From Fragilaria crotonensis (taxonomy: Eukaryota; Bacillariophyta; Fragilariophyceae; Fragilariales; Fragilariaceae): a stretch of 64,000 nt of DNA. The translations under genes and the position numbers were made by a program. A model generated the notes under the pieces. It was given only the letters and a program-made list of their open reading frames with translations, was not told the origin of the DNA and ran no database searches. The DNA lies in assembly GCA_022925895.1 (NCBI GenBank), contig JAKSYS010000102.1, forward strand, positions 1 to 64,000, given 5' to 3'. This document shows positions 11,300 to 20,447 of the stretch, one piece after another; the first letter of the stretch is position 1, and every line of letters starts with the position of its first letter.

Positions 11300-11313
11300 G
11301 GTTTATCAGACCC
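11300..11313 (+). other. Presumed primer-binding site of E2
   Basis: GGTTTATCAGACCC directly abuts the 5' LTR. The same motif abuts the 5' LTRs of E1 (complement, 10826-10838) and E3 (51236-51247). Its complement reads like an anticodon arm (loop CTGATAA between GGGT and ACC), which would suggest priming by an internal part of a tRNA; which tRNA is not determined. Confidence 0.6.
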
Positions 11314-11678
11314 ATATGCGCAGCGTGAGCGAAATTATATTAGAACAGATTGTGTGTGCGAAGGAGAGGTCCGAGAGTGAAATGTGTTTTATGCTTTATT
11401 ATCCCTTTTACGTCGCGCATGCGAACACCGAGTGTGATTGTGCCATGCGTGCGAATACCGGATAAAATTGATGACGATCAATCACAGACGCCGGTGCCCA
11501 TGTGCATATGTTGAACGATGAGGGCATCCTCCGACAACAATAGCGAATCAGCGTGAGCGAATGGAAGTCACTAGCGAGCTGATCACTCGCGACGGACTTT
11601 TGATCTGTGATGTCTGTGCACAGATTCGTCGTTGGTGAGGGTATCCTCTAACGATATGCGTTTGTGATATAGTTTACT

Positions 11679-12509
11679 ATGGAAAATCTTGATGGAGTTA
11701 ACTTCGTCTTGCAGACAATTGGCTTTGATCTGGAAGCCGAACGTGTGGCGATTATGGAGTCAGGCCTTAACCAGTTTGAAGATTTCCGCTACCTTACGGA
11801 AAAGGATATCACCGACATGGCGTCCGAGTTCGGCAAGCGCACCCAAGCTCAGGGACGAATCGTCTTTGGACTCGGGCGTACTAAAAAGCTCACCGGCATC
11901 ATGCACTGGGTTCAGGATTGTTATCGAGCTGGCGACACCCCTTCCCACGAGGATTTTGACATAGCCATATTGTTTGAGGCGCTGAGCCGGGCTCAGATCA
12001 GGGAGTCCGATATCGATCTGGTGGCTACGAACGCCAAAGCGGCAGATCCTGGTAAGTTCAAGGACGAGAGGAAATGGCCAGAGTGGGAAAAGTCTTTTGT
12101 CAATTACTTGTCGGTCATCCCAGGAGTCAACGGTGTACCATTGTCATATATCGTGCGTCAGAATGAGTTCCCTGCGGAAGATGAGATGTATTCTTCGTTT
12201 AACGAGCGGATGATACACCGCGCGCCGCTGGACGGGCAATATTATCTTGCTGACTCGAGGCGTGTACACCAGCTTCTCCACGGGTTCTTGCAAGGTGAAA
12301 ACACCGAGAGTTGGATTAGGGGAATTGCGAAATACCAAGATGGACGGCGTGACATGATTGCATTGCGGCGTCACTACGCTGGTGAAGGCAATTCGACACG
12401 TCGCATCGCAGATGCGAAGAAAATTCAGACAACTCTTCACTACAAGTCAGAGCGAGCGTTACCATTCAACAAATTTCGATTCCTTGCAGAGAATGTTTAC
12501 TATATTTGA
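11679..12509 (+). CDS. E2 Gag, N-terminal part
   Basis: Open frame beginning at an ATG 380 bases after the 5' LTR. It shares extended blocks with E1 Gag (E-F-G-K-R-T, G-R-I-V-F-G-L-G-R-T-K-K-L, H-W-V-Q-D-C-Y-R). By position it is a capsid-type protein. No zinc knuckle. Fossil part. Confidence 0.75.
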   Translation: MENLDGVNFVLQTIGFDLEAERVAIMESGLNQFEDFRYLTEKDITDMASEFGKRTQAQGRIVFGLGRTKKLTGIMHWVQDCYRAGDTPSHEDFDIAILFEALSRAQIRESDIDLVATNAKAADPGKFKDERKWPEWEKSFVNYLSVIPGVNGVPLSYIVRQNEFPAEDEMYSSFNERMIHRAPLDGQYYLADSRRVHQLLHGFLQGENTESWIRGIAKYQDGRRDMIALRRHYAGEGNSTRRIADAKKIQTTLHYKSERALPFNKFRFLAENVYYI

Positions 12510-13121
12510 GGAGGAGAATGAGCCATTGACCGAGCGTGCCAAAGTTGACGAACTCCTGACTAAAGTTCAGAACTCGGGGCTGACGGCAGCAATTGCCCAG
12601 CTAAGGTATCAACTAAACACCACTGGCGTCACATTCACAGTTGCTGCTAACCATCTTAATTCTGAAGTCTCACAGACCCCAGACTATCAATTGTCGAGAA
12701 AAATTAATGCCGTGAATACGAGCACTGGTGGGAATGGCCGTGGGTTTGGACGTGGCAGAGGCGGCCGTGGGGTCGCAGCGGTGGTACTGGCCGTGGTGGT
12801 CGAGGTGGCCGTACCGGCAAGAGTGAAAATTACAAGACAGCATACTACTCCAAGGAGGAGTGGGAGAAATTGTCGTACGAAGAACGTGACAAGATTCGAA
12901 AGGAACGTGATCGAAAAGGAGAGCAAGGAGGGACTAAGCGTAGCATCGCTGAGATGTCCACAAAGCAACTAACGACTGCAATTATCAGCTCAATCAAAGC
13001 GGCGACAGCGGATGCGGAGAAGACGACCTCGGAAAACGATACAAGCACACCGAAGAAATCCGATCAAGCTGGTAATGCTTTTGGTGGAAAGGAGAGCGTC
13101 AAAAGGGTCAAATCAGGCTGA
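12510..13121 (+). CDS. E2 Gag, C-terminal part with RGG stretch
   Basis: Open pieces here carry the Gag C-terminal blocks shared with E1 (L-T-E-R-A-K-V-D-E-L-L, V-T-F-T-V-A-A-N-H-L-N-S-E-V) and a Gly/Arg-rich stretch near 12730-12800, followed by a Lys/Arg/Glu-rich segment ending at 13121. The RGG stretch sits where a zinc knuckle would be expected. Fossil part. Confidence 0.6.
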
Positions 13122-13127
13122 CTCGAG

Positions 13128-14615
13128 GTGGCAGCGTATCAGTCGTCGGCGAGGCGCGAGCTGCCAACTAGCGATCGAAACATATCCTCCTTGCGAAATA
13201 CAACCACTCACTTTGCCCGCTGCGAACTCGACTCACATGCCGACACGTGCGCACTGGGCAGAAATTTTATTCCATTATCTTTTACAGGTCGGGTGTGTGA
13301 CGTGACCCCGTATAATGCAGATATTTACGCACCAGAACGGAATGTGCCAATCATCAGCGGAGCGACAGCATGGACGTCACATGAAAGTGGACAGACGTAC
13401 ATTCTGGTAGTGAATGAGGGACTTTGGTTCGGTGACAAACTTCCAAATACCTTGCTCAATCCTAACCAATTGCGATACTCAGGTGTGAATGTCGCAGACA
13501 ACCCTTTCAACACCGCAGAACCCATCTCGATCACACACGAGGATCTCACCATTCCATTATCTATCAGCGGTACAATAATTTTCCTTGAAACTGCGACTCC
13601 GACACAATCGGAGTTGGACCATTGCCCTCACATTCACCTAACATGTGATTCAGACTGGAATCCACAGACCGTTCGGCTGGCGTCGACCCACTCTGTGGAG
13701 GCGGAAGTGATAGCCGATGTTGAACCAGGGTTAGCGCAGATATCATCAGTGTACTGCTCGCAGGCGTTGGCGGAAATGATGAATCAACAACGATATCTCG
13801 GATCAACGCAAGTTGATATCCCAGCAGCGCGCACGTTTATCTCTTCCAATCGACATCCCCAAGTGACGAGCGAGAATCTGAGTGAAAGATGGAACATCGG
13901 GCTCCAGCAAGCAAAACAAACAATGCAGGTTACCACCCAAAAGGGAGTCCGATCGGCGATCATGCCCCTCAGCCGGAGATATCGTACCGACTTGATGTAC
14001 CAACAACGCAAACTGAGAAATCAGAAATTTTATACTGACACACTGTTCGGGAAATATAAATCTCTCACTAACAACACTTGCATACAGATATTCGCAAACG
14101 AATCCCAATTTGTGAAAGCGTATCCAATGGAAACGAAAGCGATGGCAGGGTCAGCGTTACGACAGTTCGTGCGGGATTACGGCGTGCCCGAAAGGTTGAC
14201 ATCAGACGGCGCTGCGGAACAAACAGGGCCCAAGACTGAGTTCATGAAAATCGTACGTAAGTATGACATCGATCATCATCTCAGTGAGCCTTATAGACCA
14301 AATCAGAATAGAGCAGAGTCGGTCATCCGGGAGGTGAAGCGAAGGTGGTTCAAGCATATGGTCAAGCGCAGAGTCCCAAAGCGACTGTGGGATTATGGTA
14401 TTGTATGGGTGTGTGAAACGATGTCATTGACTGCGAACTCGACTTTTTCGTTAGCAGGGAGAACGCCGATGGAGCAAGTGACCGGGGAGACCCCGATATA
14501 TCGGAGTATCTTGATTTTGGCTTTTACGATTGGGTTTGGTACAAAGATAATGCTGGAGTCGGGGAAAACAGCTTCGGTCGGTGGCTCGGTGTGTCTCACC
14601 GGGTTGGTAATCTAA
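13128..14615 (+). CDS. E2 protease and integrase region
   Basis: Open frame of 495 codons. Near residues 33-44 is the protease signature L-D-S-H-A-D-T-C-A-L-G, a diatom/algal variant of the copia D-S/T-G-A active site. The protease region continues to about residue 170. Where the integrase HHCC zinc finger would sit there is instead A-K-Q-T-M-Q-V-T-T-Q-K-G-V-R. The integrase core follows (Y-T-D-T-L-F; L-T-S-D-G-A; N-R-A-E-S-V-I-R-E-V-K-R). Fossil part. Confidence 0.82.
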   Translation: MAAYQSSARRELPTSDRNISSLRNTTTHFARCELDSHADTCALGRNFIPLSFTGRVCDVTPYNADIYAPERNVPIISGATAWTSHESGQTYILVVNEGLWFGDKLPNTLLNPNQLRYSGVNVADNPFNTAEPISITHEDLTIPLSISGTIIFLETATPTQSELDHCPHIHLTCDSDWNPQTVRLASTHSVEAEVIADVEPGLAQISSVYCSQALAEMMNQQRYLGSTQVDIPAARTFISSNRHPQVTSENLSERWNIGLQQAKQTMQVTTQKGVRSAIMPLSRRYRTDLMYQQRKLRNQKFYTDTLFGKYKSLTNNTCIQIFANESQFVKAYPMETKAMAGSALRQFVRDYGVPERLTSDGAAEQTGPKTEFMKIVRKYDIDHHLSEPYRPNQNRAESVIREVKRRWFKHMVKRRVPKRLWDYGIVWVCETMSLTANSTFSLAGRTPMEQVTGETPIYRSILILAFTIGFGTKIMLESGKTASVGGSVCLTGLVI

Positions 14616-15451
14616 TGTCGTATTGGATTTTGACTAACACTGGCCGAATTGTTTCGAGAACGACTGTACAACGCGTGACCAACTTGGAACAAGGCACGGA
14701 TGAAGTGAGACAGCGAATGAAGGAATTCGATGCGAACATACGTGAGTTACTGAAGGATCAGAATCACGTCTTACAAGGCGATGGCGAGCGACAACTCCAA
14801 GATTGGGAAGAATACACCGATGACGTCGATCAGGCATTCCTCGATGATTTTGACAGTGCGGTGTCGGATGAAACAATCACAGAAGCCGATCAGGATTTTA
14901 CCCCTGACATTTTTGACGACATGTATCTCAACAAAGAGATTGCGCTACCGCGAGGAGTTGGCGATGGTGAGGATGTTCATTATGGTAAAGTGACTAAACG
15001 ATTGCGAGATGCAGAAGGGAGACCGATTGGAACGGCGAACGAGCATCCGTTGTTAGACACCAGGGAGTATGAAGTAGAGTTTATGGATGGGCACACTGAG
15101 GCGATTGCTGCGAATTTAATTGCTCAACACTTGTACTCACAGATTGACGACGAAGGAAACAGACACATGCTTTTAGATGATATAATTGACCACAGAAAAG
15201 GCGTCCAAGCGATTGACAAAGAGGATGCGTTTGTGACCATGAGTAATGGCGTAAAGCGACGCAAGCAAACGACTCAGGGTTGGCAGTTATTATGTCAGTG
15301 GAAAGACGGCAGCACGAATTGGGTGAAGTTAAAAGATATGAAACAATCATACCCCGTGCAGGTCGCCGAGTACGCCATCGCAAATCGCATCGACGATGAG
15401 CCCGCGTTTGCATGGTGGGTCTCGCACGTGATAAAGAAGAGGTTGCAGTGA
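14591..15451 (+). CDS. E2 integrase C-terminus with chromodomain-like module
   Basis: 286-codon frame. A conserved block H-Y-G-K-V-T-K-R-L-R-D-A-E-G-R-P-I-G lies at residues 130-147. Residues 227-261 (about 15269-15373) show G-W-Q-L-L-C-Q-W-K-D-G-S-T-N-W and L-K-D-M-K-Q-S, resembling the three-strand/helix pattern of a chromodomain. It ends in E-P-A-F-A-W-W-V. The same module occurs in E1 and E3. It may guide integration to particular chromatin (inference). Fossil part. Confidence 0.65.
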   Translation: MSHRVGNLMSYWILTNTGRIVSRTTVQRVTNLEQGTDEVRQRMKEFDANIRELLKDQNHVLQGDGERQLQDWEEYTDDVDQAFLDDFDSAVSDETITEADQDFTPDIFDDMYLNKEIALPRGVGDGEDVHYGKVTKRLRDAEGRPIGTANEHPLLDTREYEVEFMDGHTEAIAANLIAQHLYSQIDDEGNRHMLLDDIIDHRKGVQAIDKEDAFVTMSNGVKRRKQTTQGWQLLCQWKDGSTNWVKLKDMKQSYPVQVAEYAIANRIDDEPAFAWWVSHVIKKRLQ

Positions 15452-15786
15452 TCGCAAAGTTGAAATCTAAGTATTGGCAGCGCACTCACAAGTTTGGAAT
15501 CAGGATACCAAAGACTGTCGAACAAGCCTAGCGTTTGACAGAGAGAACGGCGACACGAAATGGTGGGATGCGATATGTAAAGAAATGAAAAACGTGAGAC
15601 CGGCGTGTGAAAAATGGGAACGGAAGGAAACGAACTACCACCTGGATTCCAGAAGATCAAATGTCATTTTATATTCGATATCAAGATGGCTGAAAACTTC
15701 AGACGTAAAGCGAGGCTCGTAGCGAATGGAAATGAAACAGATGCTCCTGCAACATTAACGTATTCCTCGGTGGTGTCGAGGACTCA

Positions 15787-16761
15787 GTGAGGATCGCATT
15801 GCTTATTGCAGCGTTGAACGAGCTTGAAGTGCTTGCATGTGACATACAAAATGCTTATCTAACCGCTGATTGCAGGAAAAGATTTACTTTATCGCAGGAC
15901 CAGAGTTTGGATCAGAACAGGGTCAATTATGATTATCCGAAAGGCTCTCTACGGACTGAAGTCAAGCGGCGCAGCTTTTCAGCGCACTTAGCGGAAACCC
16001 TGTATGATATCGGGTACAAGCCAACACGCGCTGATCCTGATGTGTGGATTCGACCGGCAACCAAAGTGAGCGGGTTTGAATATTACGAGATGGTCTTAGT
16101 ATATGTCGACGACATCTTGTGCATATCGGCGGACCCGAAAGCAACTATGCACGGGATACAAGGGACATTCAAGTTGAAGGATGATAAAATAGAGAAACCC
16201 GAGACGTATCTTGGGGCGCAGTTAAAAGAAATGAACATTGGAGGACGAATGTGTTGGACGATGAATTGCGAACAATATGTGAAGTCAGCGATTGCGAACG
16301 TTGAGGCCAAACTAAATGAATCAGGACAGCGATTACCATCTAAGTGTCTAACCCCATTGCAATCAAACTACAGGCCGGAGCTTGACACGTCAGCAGAGCT
16401 GAAGATCGACGGCGTCAGATATTACCAAGAGTTGATTGGAGTGTTGCGTTGGGCAATAGAGTTGGGGCGAATTGACATGGCAACTGAGGTATCAATGTTG
16501 TCCACTCACCTTGCGTTGCCTCGCGAAGGACATCTTCAACAGGTTTATCACATATTTGGATACCTGAAGGCAAGGCCGAAACGGACGATTGCGTTTGATC
16601 CTTCGCACCCAGATATTGACGAATCCAGGTTTGTCCAGTGTGATTGGCATGATTTTTACCGAGGAGCTGCAGAATTAATTCCAGGGACATGCCCGAAGCC
16701 AGAGGTAACGTTGTATCTACTCACTGTTTTGTCGATGCCGATCATGCAGGAAATAAGGTGA
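15787..16761 (+). CDS. E2 reverse transcriptase region
   Basis: Copia-type RT blocks: C-D-I-Q-N-A-Y-L-T-A-D-C, S-A-H-L-A-E-T-L-Y-D, A-D-P-D-V-W-I-R-P, the catalytic L-V-Y-V-D-D-I-L-C and F-K-L-K-D-D-K-I-E-K-P-E-T-Y-L-G-A. The C-terminal part runs through the connection region (A-I-E-L-G-R-I-D). It aligns throughout with E1 Pol. Fossil part. Confidence 0.8.
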   Translation: MRIALLIAALNELEVLACDIQNAYLTADCRKRFTLSQDQSLDQNRVNYDYPKGSLRTEVKRRSFSAHLAETLYDIGYKPTRADPDVWIRPATKVSGFEYYEMVLVYVDDILCISADPKATMHGIQGTFKLKDDKIEKPETYLGAQLKEMNIGGRMCWTMNCEQYVKSAIANVEAKLNESGQRLPSKCLTPLQSNYRPELDTSAELKIDGVRYYQELIGVLRWAIELGRIDMATEVSMLSTHLALPREGHLQQVYHIFGYLKARPKRTIAFDPSHPDIDESRFVQCDWHDFYRGAAELIPGTCPKPEVTLYLLTVLSMPIMQEIR

Positions 16762-17177
16762 CGAGACGATCGCAATCGGGCATCCTATTGTTTGTGAACC
16801 GAGCGGTAATACTATGGTACAGTAAGCGGCAGAATACTGTCGAAACATCAACGTTTGGCAGTGAATTCGTGGCTATGAGAATCGCAGTGGAGCTGATTGA
16901 GGCGTTGAGGTACAAGTTAAGAATGTTTGGAGTTCCTATTGAAGGCCCTACGAATGTGTTTTGTGACAATGAAGCGGTGACGAAGAATTCGATATATCCG
17001 GAATCAACGTTGACGAAGAAACACAACGCAATCGCGTATCATCGTACGCGAGAAGCTGTTGCAGCCGGGACTATACGAGTGACTAAGGAAGATGGAAAGA
17101 CCAATCTGGCGGATTTATTGACCAAACCTTTACCCCAAGTTACAAGAGATACACTGTGCGACAAGTTTATGTATTGA
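16689..17177 (+). CDS. E2 RNase H
   Basis: 162-codon frame with the copia RNase H motifs C-F-V-D-A-D-H-A-G (first Asp), S-T-F-G-S-E-F-V-A-M (Glu), V-F-C-D-N-E-A-V (Asp) and the usual C-terminal D-L-L-T-K-P-L. It ends 160 bp before the 3' LTR. Fossil part. Confidence 0.85.
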   Translation: MPEARGNVVSTHCFVDADHAGNKVTRRSQSGILLFVNRAVILWYSKRQNTVETSTFGSEFVAMRIAVELIEALRYKLRMFGVPIEGPTNVFCDNEAVTKNSIYPESTLTKKHNAIAYHRTREAVAAGTIRVTKEDGKTNLADLLTKPLPQVTRDTLCDKFMY

Positions 17178-17338
17178 TGATGAGCGGTGGAACAAAACAG
17201 CCAAGGTTCATCGATGATTGTATGTTACATTCACGGTTACCTCCTGGGCATGCGGAAAGCATGTGGCTTTGAATCCAGGTCGATGTTTAGTGATGCGATC
17301 ATACGCTCGTTGGGACCCTCGTATATGCTCGAGGGGAC

Positions 17339-17571
17339 TGAACAAGTACTGTGGTGCGCTAGTGGGCTAGCTACGGTTGCTGTATGTCACAGTAGCTGAC
17401 TAGCCGTTTGTATGTGAGTCAGCGTAGAGACGTGTTAGCGATGGATACGAACGTTCCGGAATGTACGGAGCGTATCTTATAATTTTTACGATTTACCTTG
17501 TGTTTACCTATCTTCTCTTTTATCTTCTTTTGTAAGTGTTGCACCAGCGGACCTCATGACGGTATTTACAC
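17339..17571 (+). repeat. 3' LTR of E2
   Basis: 233 bp, preceded by the polypurine tract GAGGGGAC and followed by the second copy of the GAAAC target duplication. It marks the insertion point next to DIRS-like copy 2. Confidence 0.92.
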
Positions 17572-17576
17572 GAAAC

Positions 17577-17779
17577 AACAAAGATCGAAATAAATTCCGA
17601 GTCTTGTCCAAATTTCTCTAAGTCCGTTTAGTCGGATGAGTCGTCTGCTTCGTGGTTTCGTTGTACCGTTGTCTCGCGCACTGTCGCGTTGATTCGTGTG
17701 TTGTCTGTGGTCATTCTCTCGTTTCTCTTTTGTGCTCGTGAGACTAGTAGAAATAAATAGATGGCATCGGAATCTGGTC
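17577..17779 (-). other. 3' untranslated end of DIRS-like copy 2
   Basis: About 200 bases between the target duplication of E2 and the end of the recombinase frame. The strand shown is rich in GT/CT runs and has no open frame. It presumably contains the element's terminal repeat, but no matching repeat was found at the other end, so the true terminus is unknown. Confidence 0.3.
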
Positions 17780-19120
17780 CTAATAGTTTTGTCTCTCTCT
17801 CCTGGTTCGTCTCGCGGTGTCGGTCCCGTGATAGTTATCTAGCGGGGGTCCGTCGCGCGATTGTGAGTCGACCTGGTTTCCGCCCCCATGCAGAGCATGG
17901 CCAGGAGGTACCATCTGAATCGTCTCACTTGGAACTCCGGCGAGGTGCATGGCCATCGCGGCGCCTGATCTGATCGAGTGAGTGCCGATGCCACTCGCCT
18001 GGAGGCCAAGCCTCTCCTCCCCTGCGAGAGTCGTCGCCATCCTGAGCTGCCTCAGTATGGACTTGGAAGAGATGTGTTGGGGTTCGTCTGAGTCCTGCGT
18101 CCTGACGGCGTTAATCTTCGGGTTCGTCCGTGAATGGCAATCGTAACTCCGTACCCTCGTCGTCAGGTCCGCTAGCACGCGGACGGGGCAGATGTCCGTT
18201 TGTCCCTGCCTGTCGTTTCGATGCTGAGTCACTGTCGCGCCTTTGTCCCCGTTCTTTTGTCGCCGGAAGGTGATCGACACGGTGTCGGCATTCTCCAGTT
18301 GTCCTCGGTCGATTGTCTGCAGGTCCTGTCCCTTCTGTCGGAAACGAACGTCGTCCACTCTGATCACTGATGTCGTCCGTCGGCTTCCGACATCGGAATA
18401 TTCGCACGACCTCATGGCGAAAAAGAACGCGACCACCACAAGTTGTCCAATAGCGATGTCCGTCTCGTTTCTTGCCCAGGATCGAACCTTTCGAATCACC
18501 TCTAACGGCAGCGCCTGCTGTGGGTAGGTCCTGGGTCCTCGTCGGCGTAACGTTTCAGTTGTAAAGCCAGAAGGGGTCGAGTCGTCCGGCGGCGTCGTGG
18601 ATTGGGCTCTCAAATTTGTTAAGCCTGAAGGCCTGAGCCACACCGTCGAGGGTGGCACGAATGGAACCGGACAAGGGTCCATTGCCAGCTTCCTGAGGTT
18701 GTCGGGAGCGAAGCCGTCCGTCCCGAAGGGCGGCGGCGAAGCAGGCGAACGTTTCTGCTTTCGCTTCTCGTCCGAGTCCTTGGAGAAAGGCTCCCTCGAC
18801 TCCGTCGATTCGTCCGAGGAATCTTTCGTAACAGCGCCAGCTGCTATCGCGCTTGGCACGGGTTGAGTCGGCAAGAGCTGCGTTTTGGGCAGCAGCTGCA
18901 GCCAGCCTCCAATCTGCGAAATAAGGGCTGGCCGCAAAGGGATGATCCTGAAGTTCTGTGGAACAAACGGTGAGCAGTTTTTCGTGATCAAGTCTGTCAG
19001 TGCCGCGTCGTCTAGAGCGAAATCTCGGGAGAGCATGTCCGCCACCTTGTTCTCTTTCCCGGGGAACCACTGCGTGTAGTGGTCTATCTCGTGCGTGAGG
19101 CAGAAATCAGCGAACGCTCG
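17780..19120 (-). CDS. DIRS-like element tyrosine recombinase region
   Basis: Begins with the RNase H tail (P-G-K-E-N-K-V-A-D) and an acidic/Lys linker. An N-terminal core-binding type helix region lies near 18750-18850 (S-T-R-A-K-R-D-S-S-W-R-C-Y-E-R-F). The catalytic domain follows: box I Arg in F-A-M-R-S-C-E-Y (near 18400) and the box II H-x-x-R motif in T-H-S-I-R-S-G-A-A-M-A-M-H (near 17975). I could not place the nucleophilic tyrosine with confidence. Such a recombinase would insert a circular DNA copy without target duplication. Fossil part. Confidence 0.65.
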   Translation of the reverse strand, partial: RAFADFCLTHEIDHYTQWFPGKENKVADMLSRDFALDDAALTDLITKNCSPFVPQNFRIIPLRPALISQIGGWLQLLPKTQLLPTQPVPSAIAAGAVTKDSSDESTESREPFSKDSDEKRKQKRSPASPPPFGTDGFAPDNLRKLAMDPCPVPFVPPSTVWLRPSGLTNLRAQSTTPPDDSTPSGFTTETLRRRGPRTYPQQALPLEVIRKVRSWARNETDIAIGQLVVVAFFFAMRSCEYSDVGSRRTTSVIRVDDVRFRQKGQDLQTIDRGQLENADTVSITFRRQKNGDKGATVTQHRNDRQGQTDICPVRVLADLTTRVRSYDCHSRTNPKINAVRTQDSDEPQHISSKSILRQLRMATTLAGEERLGLQASGIGTHSIRSGAAMAMHLAGVPSETIQMVPPGHALHGGGNQVDSQSRDGPPLDNYHGTDTARRTRRERQNY

Positions 19121-19128
19121 GGCTATCG

Positions 19129-19749
19129 TCAGGTGAAGCGGACAATCGTCGTTGAAGTTCGACTTAGCAAGCCATCCCGCTGCTGAGGTGCTGTCTCCTG
19201 ACTGAGCAGAACGTCTTCGTCCGTCCACGCGGCCCCTTCGTGGAATTCCACGATCATCCCCACAAAGGCAGCAAGGAACTCGAGAGTGTTTAGGGTCGCT
19301 CGCCCCAGCAGGTGCTCTGGTAGCTGATATCGCCACGCCAGGCCGCTCTTGAGGCAGTAGCCTCCGATGCCTTGTGGGCATGCGTCCACCCTCACTATGC
19401 GCGTCGGCCACCGGCAAACCAGCCTGTTGATCGAGATACCTCGCGACGCCTTCTGAAGGAAAGCCTTCCACAGAATCAGGTCGTCCAGTTGGGGTTTGGT
19501 CAGTCTCGCCTTCCCGGCCTGCTTCGAACGCTCGCAGGCCTTGTATAGCCTTCCCATAAAGTGTCTTGCGTAAGGGATGACGTAGGCGGCGTGGCTAAAA
19601 CGTCCGAGGGTCGTCTCTAGGTCTCTCGTCGTCACGAAGGCATGTCTGTGCGTCAGCATCCTGTCAACGGCTTGCGTCCAGCTCATGTGCTTATCGTGAG
19701 GCAGTGCGACGACGAAGCGGCGTGTGTCCACGATCCATCCGAGGATCAT
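19129..19749 (-). CDS. DIRS-like element RT thumb / RNase H fragment
   Basis: The open frame includes a W-T-Q-A-V-D region typical of an RT thumb/connection, then RNase H signatures: V-D-A-C-P-Q-G-I-G-G-Y (first catalytic Asp), T-L-E-F-L-A-A (Glu) and a downstream D-E-D-V-L-L-S block. A little further on, in the next part, W-F-P-G-K-E-N-K-V-A-D-M-L-S-R marks the usual end of RNase H. The order RT then RNase H is as in DIRS and Ty3/gypsy elements. Fossil part. Confidence 0.65.
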   Translation of the reverse strand: MILGWIVDTRRFVVALPHDKHMSWTQAVDRMLTHRHAFVTTRDLETTLGRFSHAAYVIPYARHFMGRLYKACERSKQAGKARLTKPQLDDLILWKAFLQKASRGISINRLVCRWPTRIVRVDACPQGIGGYCLKSGLAWRYQLPEHLLGRATLNTLEFLAAFVGMIVEFHEGAAWTDEDVLLSQETAPQQRDGLLSRTSTTIVRFT

Positions 19750-20447
19750 CTTCCTCTCGGATGGTTTGGCCTCGGCCAGGAACTTTGGGATCGCAAGGAT
19801 ATCGTCTCTGGGAAAAGTCTCCTTAACCTCGGGGTCGCAAGGCCTCCCGACCAGGTGGAGCGCCAGCGGATCGCGGCAGCGCTCTTTCTGCGTCGCGGGG
19901 TTGAAGGCCCCAAAATGTCGTCCAGGTAGCAGTCGAAGCGAGGGAGGTCGTCGTAGGGTGGATAGTTCACTGCGAAGTAGTCCGCCTTGCCGAAAACACT
20001 CATTTTGTCGACCGACCCTTTGTCATTGTCCACTGCCCCTTCGGTGTCCAGGAGGTGCTGGTGCGGCGAGTGGTAGACGCTCGGATCCCAGTCGTCCCTG
20101 CGGACAAGGTCGTTTGCCAAGTCCGTGATCATCTCCGACACGTCGCTCCATTGCGATGGGTTTGGCGCTCCACCGAACGTCATCCTCAGCGCCACTAACA
20201 GCAGGTCGTCGATACTCGTGCAGGACTTCATGGCTGTGGCTGCTTTGAGATGGATTCGTCTGTAGGCGGATTTGCAGTCGACCTTCGTCATCCAGATAGG
20301 CTCGTCTGGCCATAGTTGGCGCAGGAACGAGATGTGGTACATGAGTCTGCTGAATGCTTTTCCGAAACGTGCTTCTGTCAGTTGGGATGTGTCCACGCGT
20401 TCATTTACGCCGTCCTGCCACTCCGCTCGGGCTGAATGACTGGTCAT
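19746..20447 (-). CDS. DIRS-like element reverse transcriptase (palm) fragment
   Basis: Open frame with recognisable RT blocks: a V-D-C-K-S-A-Y-R-R-I-H-L block (motif A, metal-binding Asp), an A-L-R-M-T-F-G-G-A-P-N-P-S-Q-W block (motif B), and a Y-L-D-D-I block near the C-terminal end (motif C; Y-L-D-D in place of Y-V-D-D). Motif order and spacing fit the RT of DIRS/Ty3-type elements rather than copia. It is continued by RNase H at 19129-19749. Fossil part. Confidence 0.7.
   Translation of the reverse strand: MTSHSARAEWQDGVNERVDTSQLTEARFGKAFSRLMYHISFLRQLWPDEPIWMTKVDCKSAYRRIHLKAATAMKSCTSIDDLLLVALRMTFGGAPNPSQWSDVSEMITDLANDLVRRDDWDPSVYHSPHQHLLDTEGAVDNDKGSVDKMSVFGKADYFAVNYPPYDDLPRFDCYLDDILGPSTPRRRKSAAAIRWRSTWSGGLATPRLRRLFPETISLRSQSSWPRPNHPRGR

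Larger units (their letters stand above)
11068..17571 (+). mobile_element. E2: Ty1/copia element of diatom (CoDi-like) type
   Basis: LTRs 11068-11299 and 17339-17571, both starting TGAACAAG, flanked by a perfect 5-bp target duplication GAAAC (11063-11067 and 17572-17576). Primer-binding motif GTTTATCAGACCC directly after the 5' LTR (11300-11313). Polypurine tract GAGGGGAC directly before the 3' LTR (17331-17338). Parts: Gag, RGG tail, protease-integrase, chromodomain-like module, RT, RNase H. The LTRs differ at about four positions of 232, so the insertion is young. Coding part broken in about five to eight places. Related to, but distinct from, E1, with a different LTR sequence. Confidence 0.92.
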
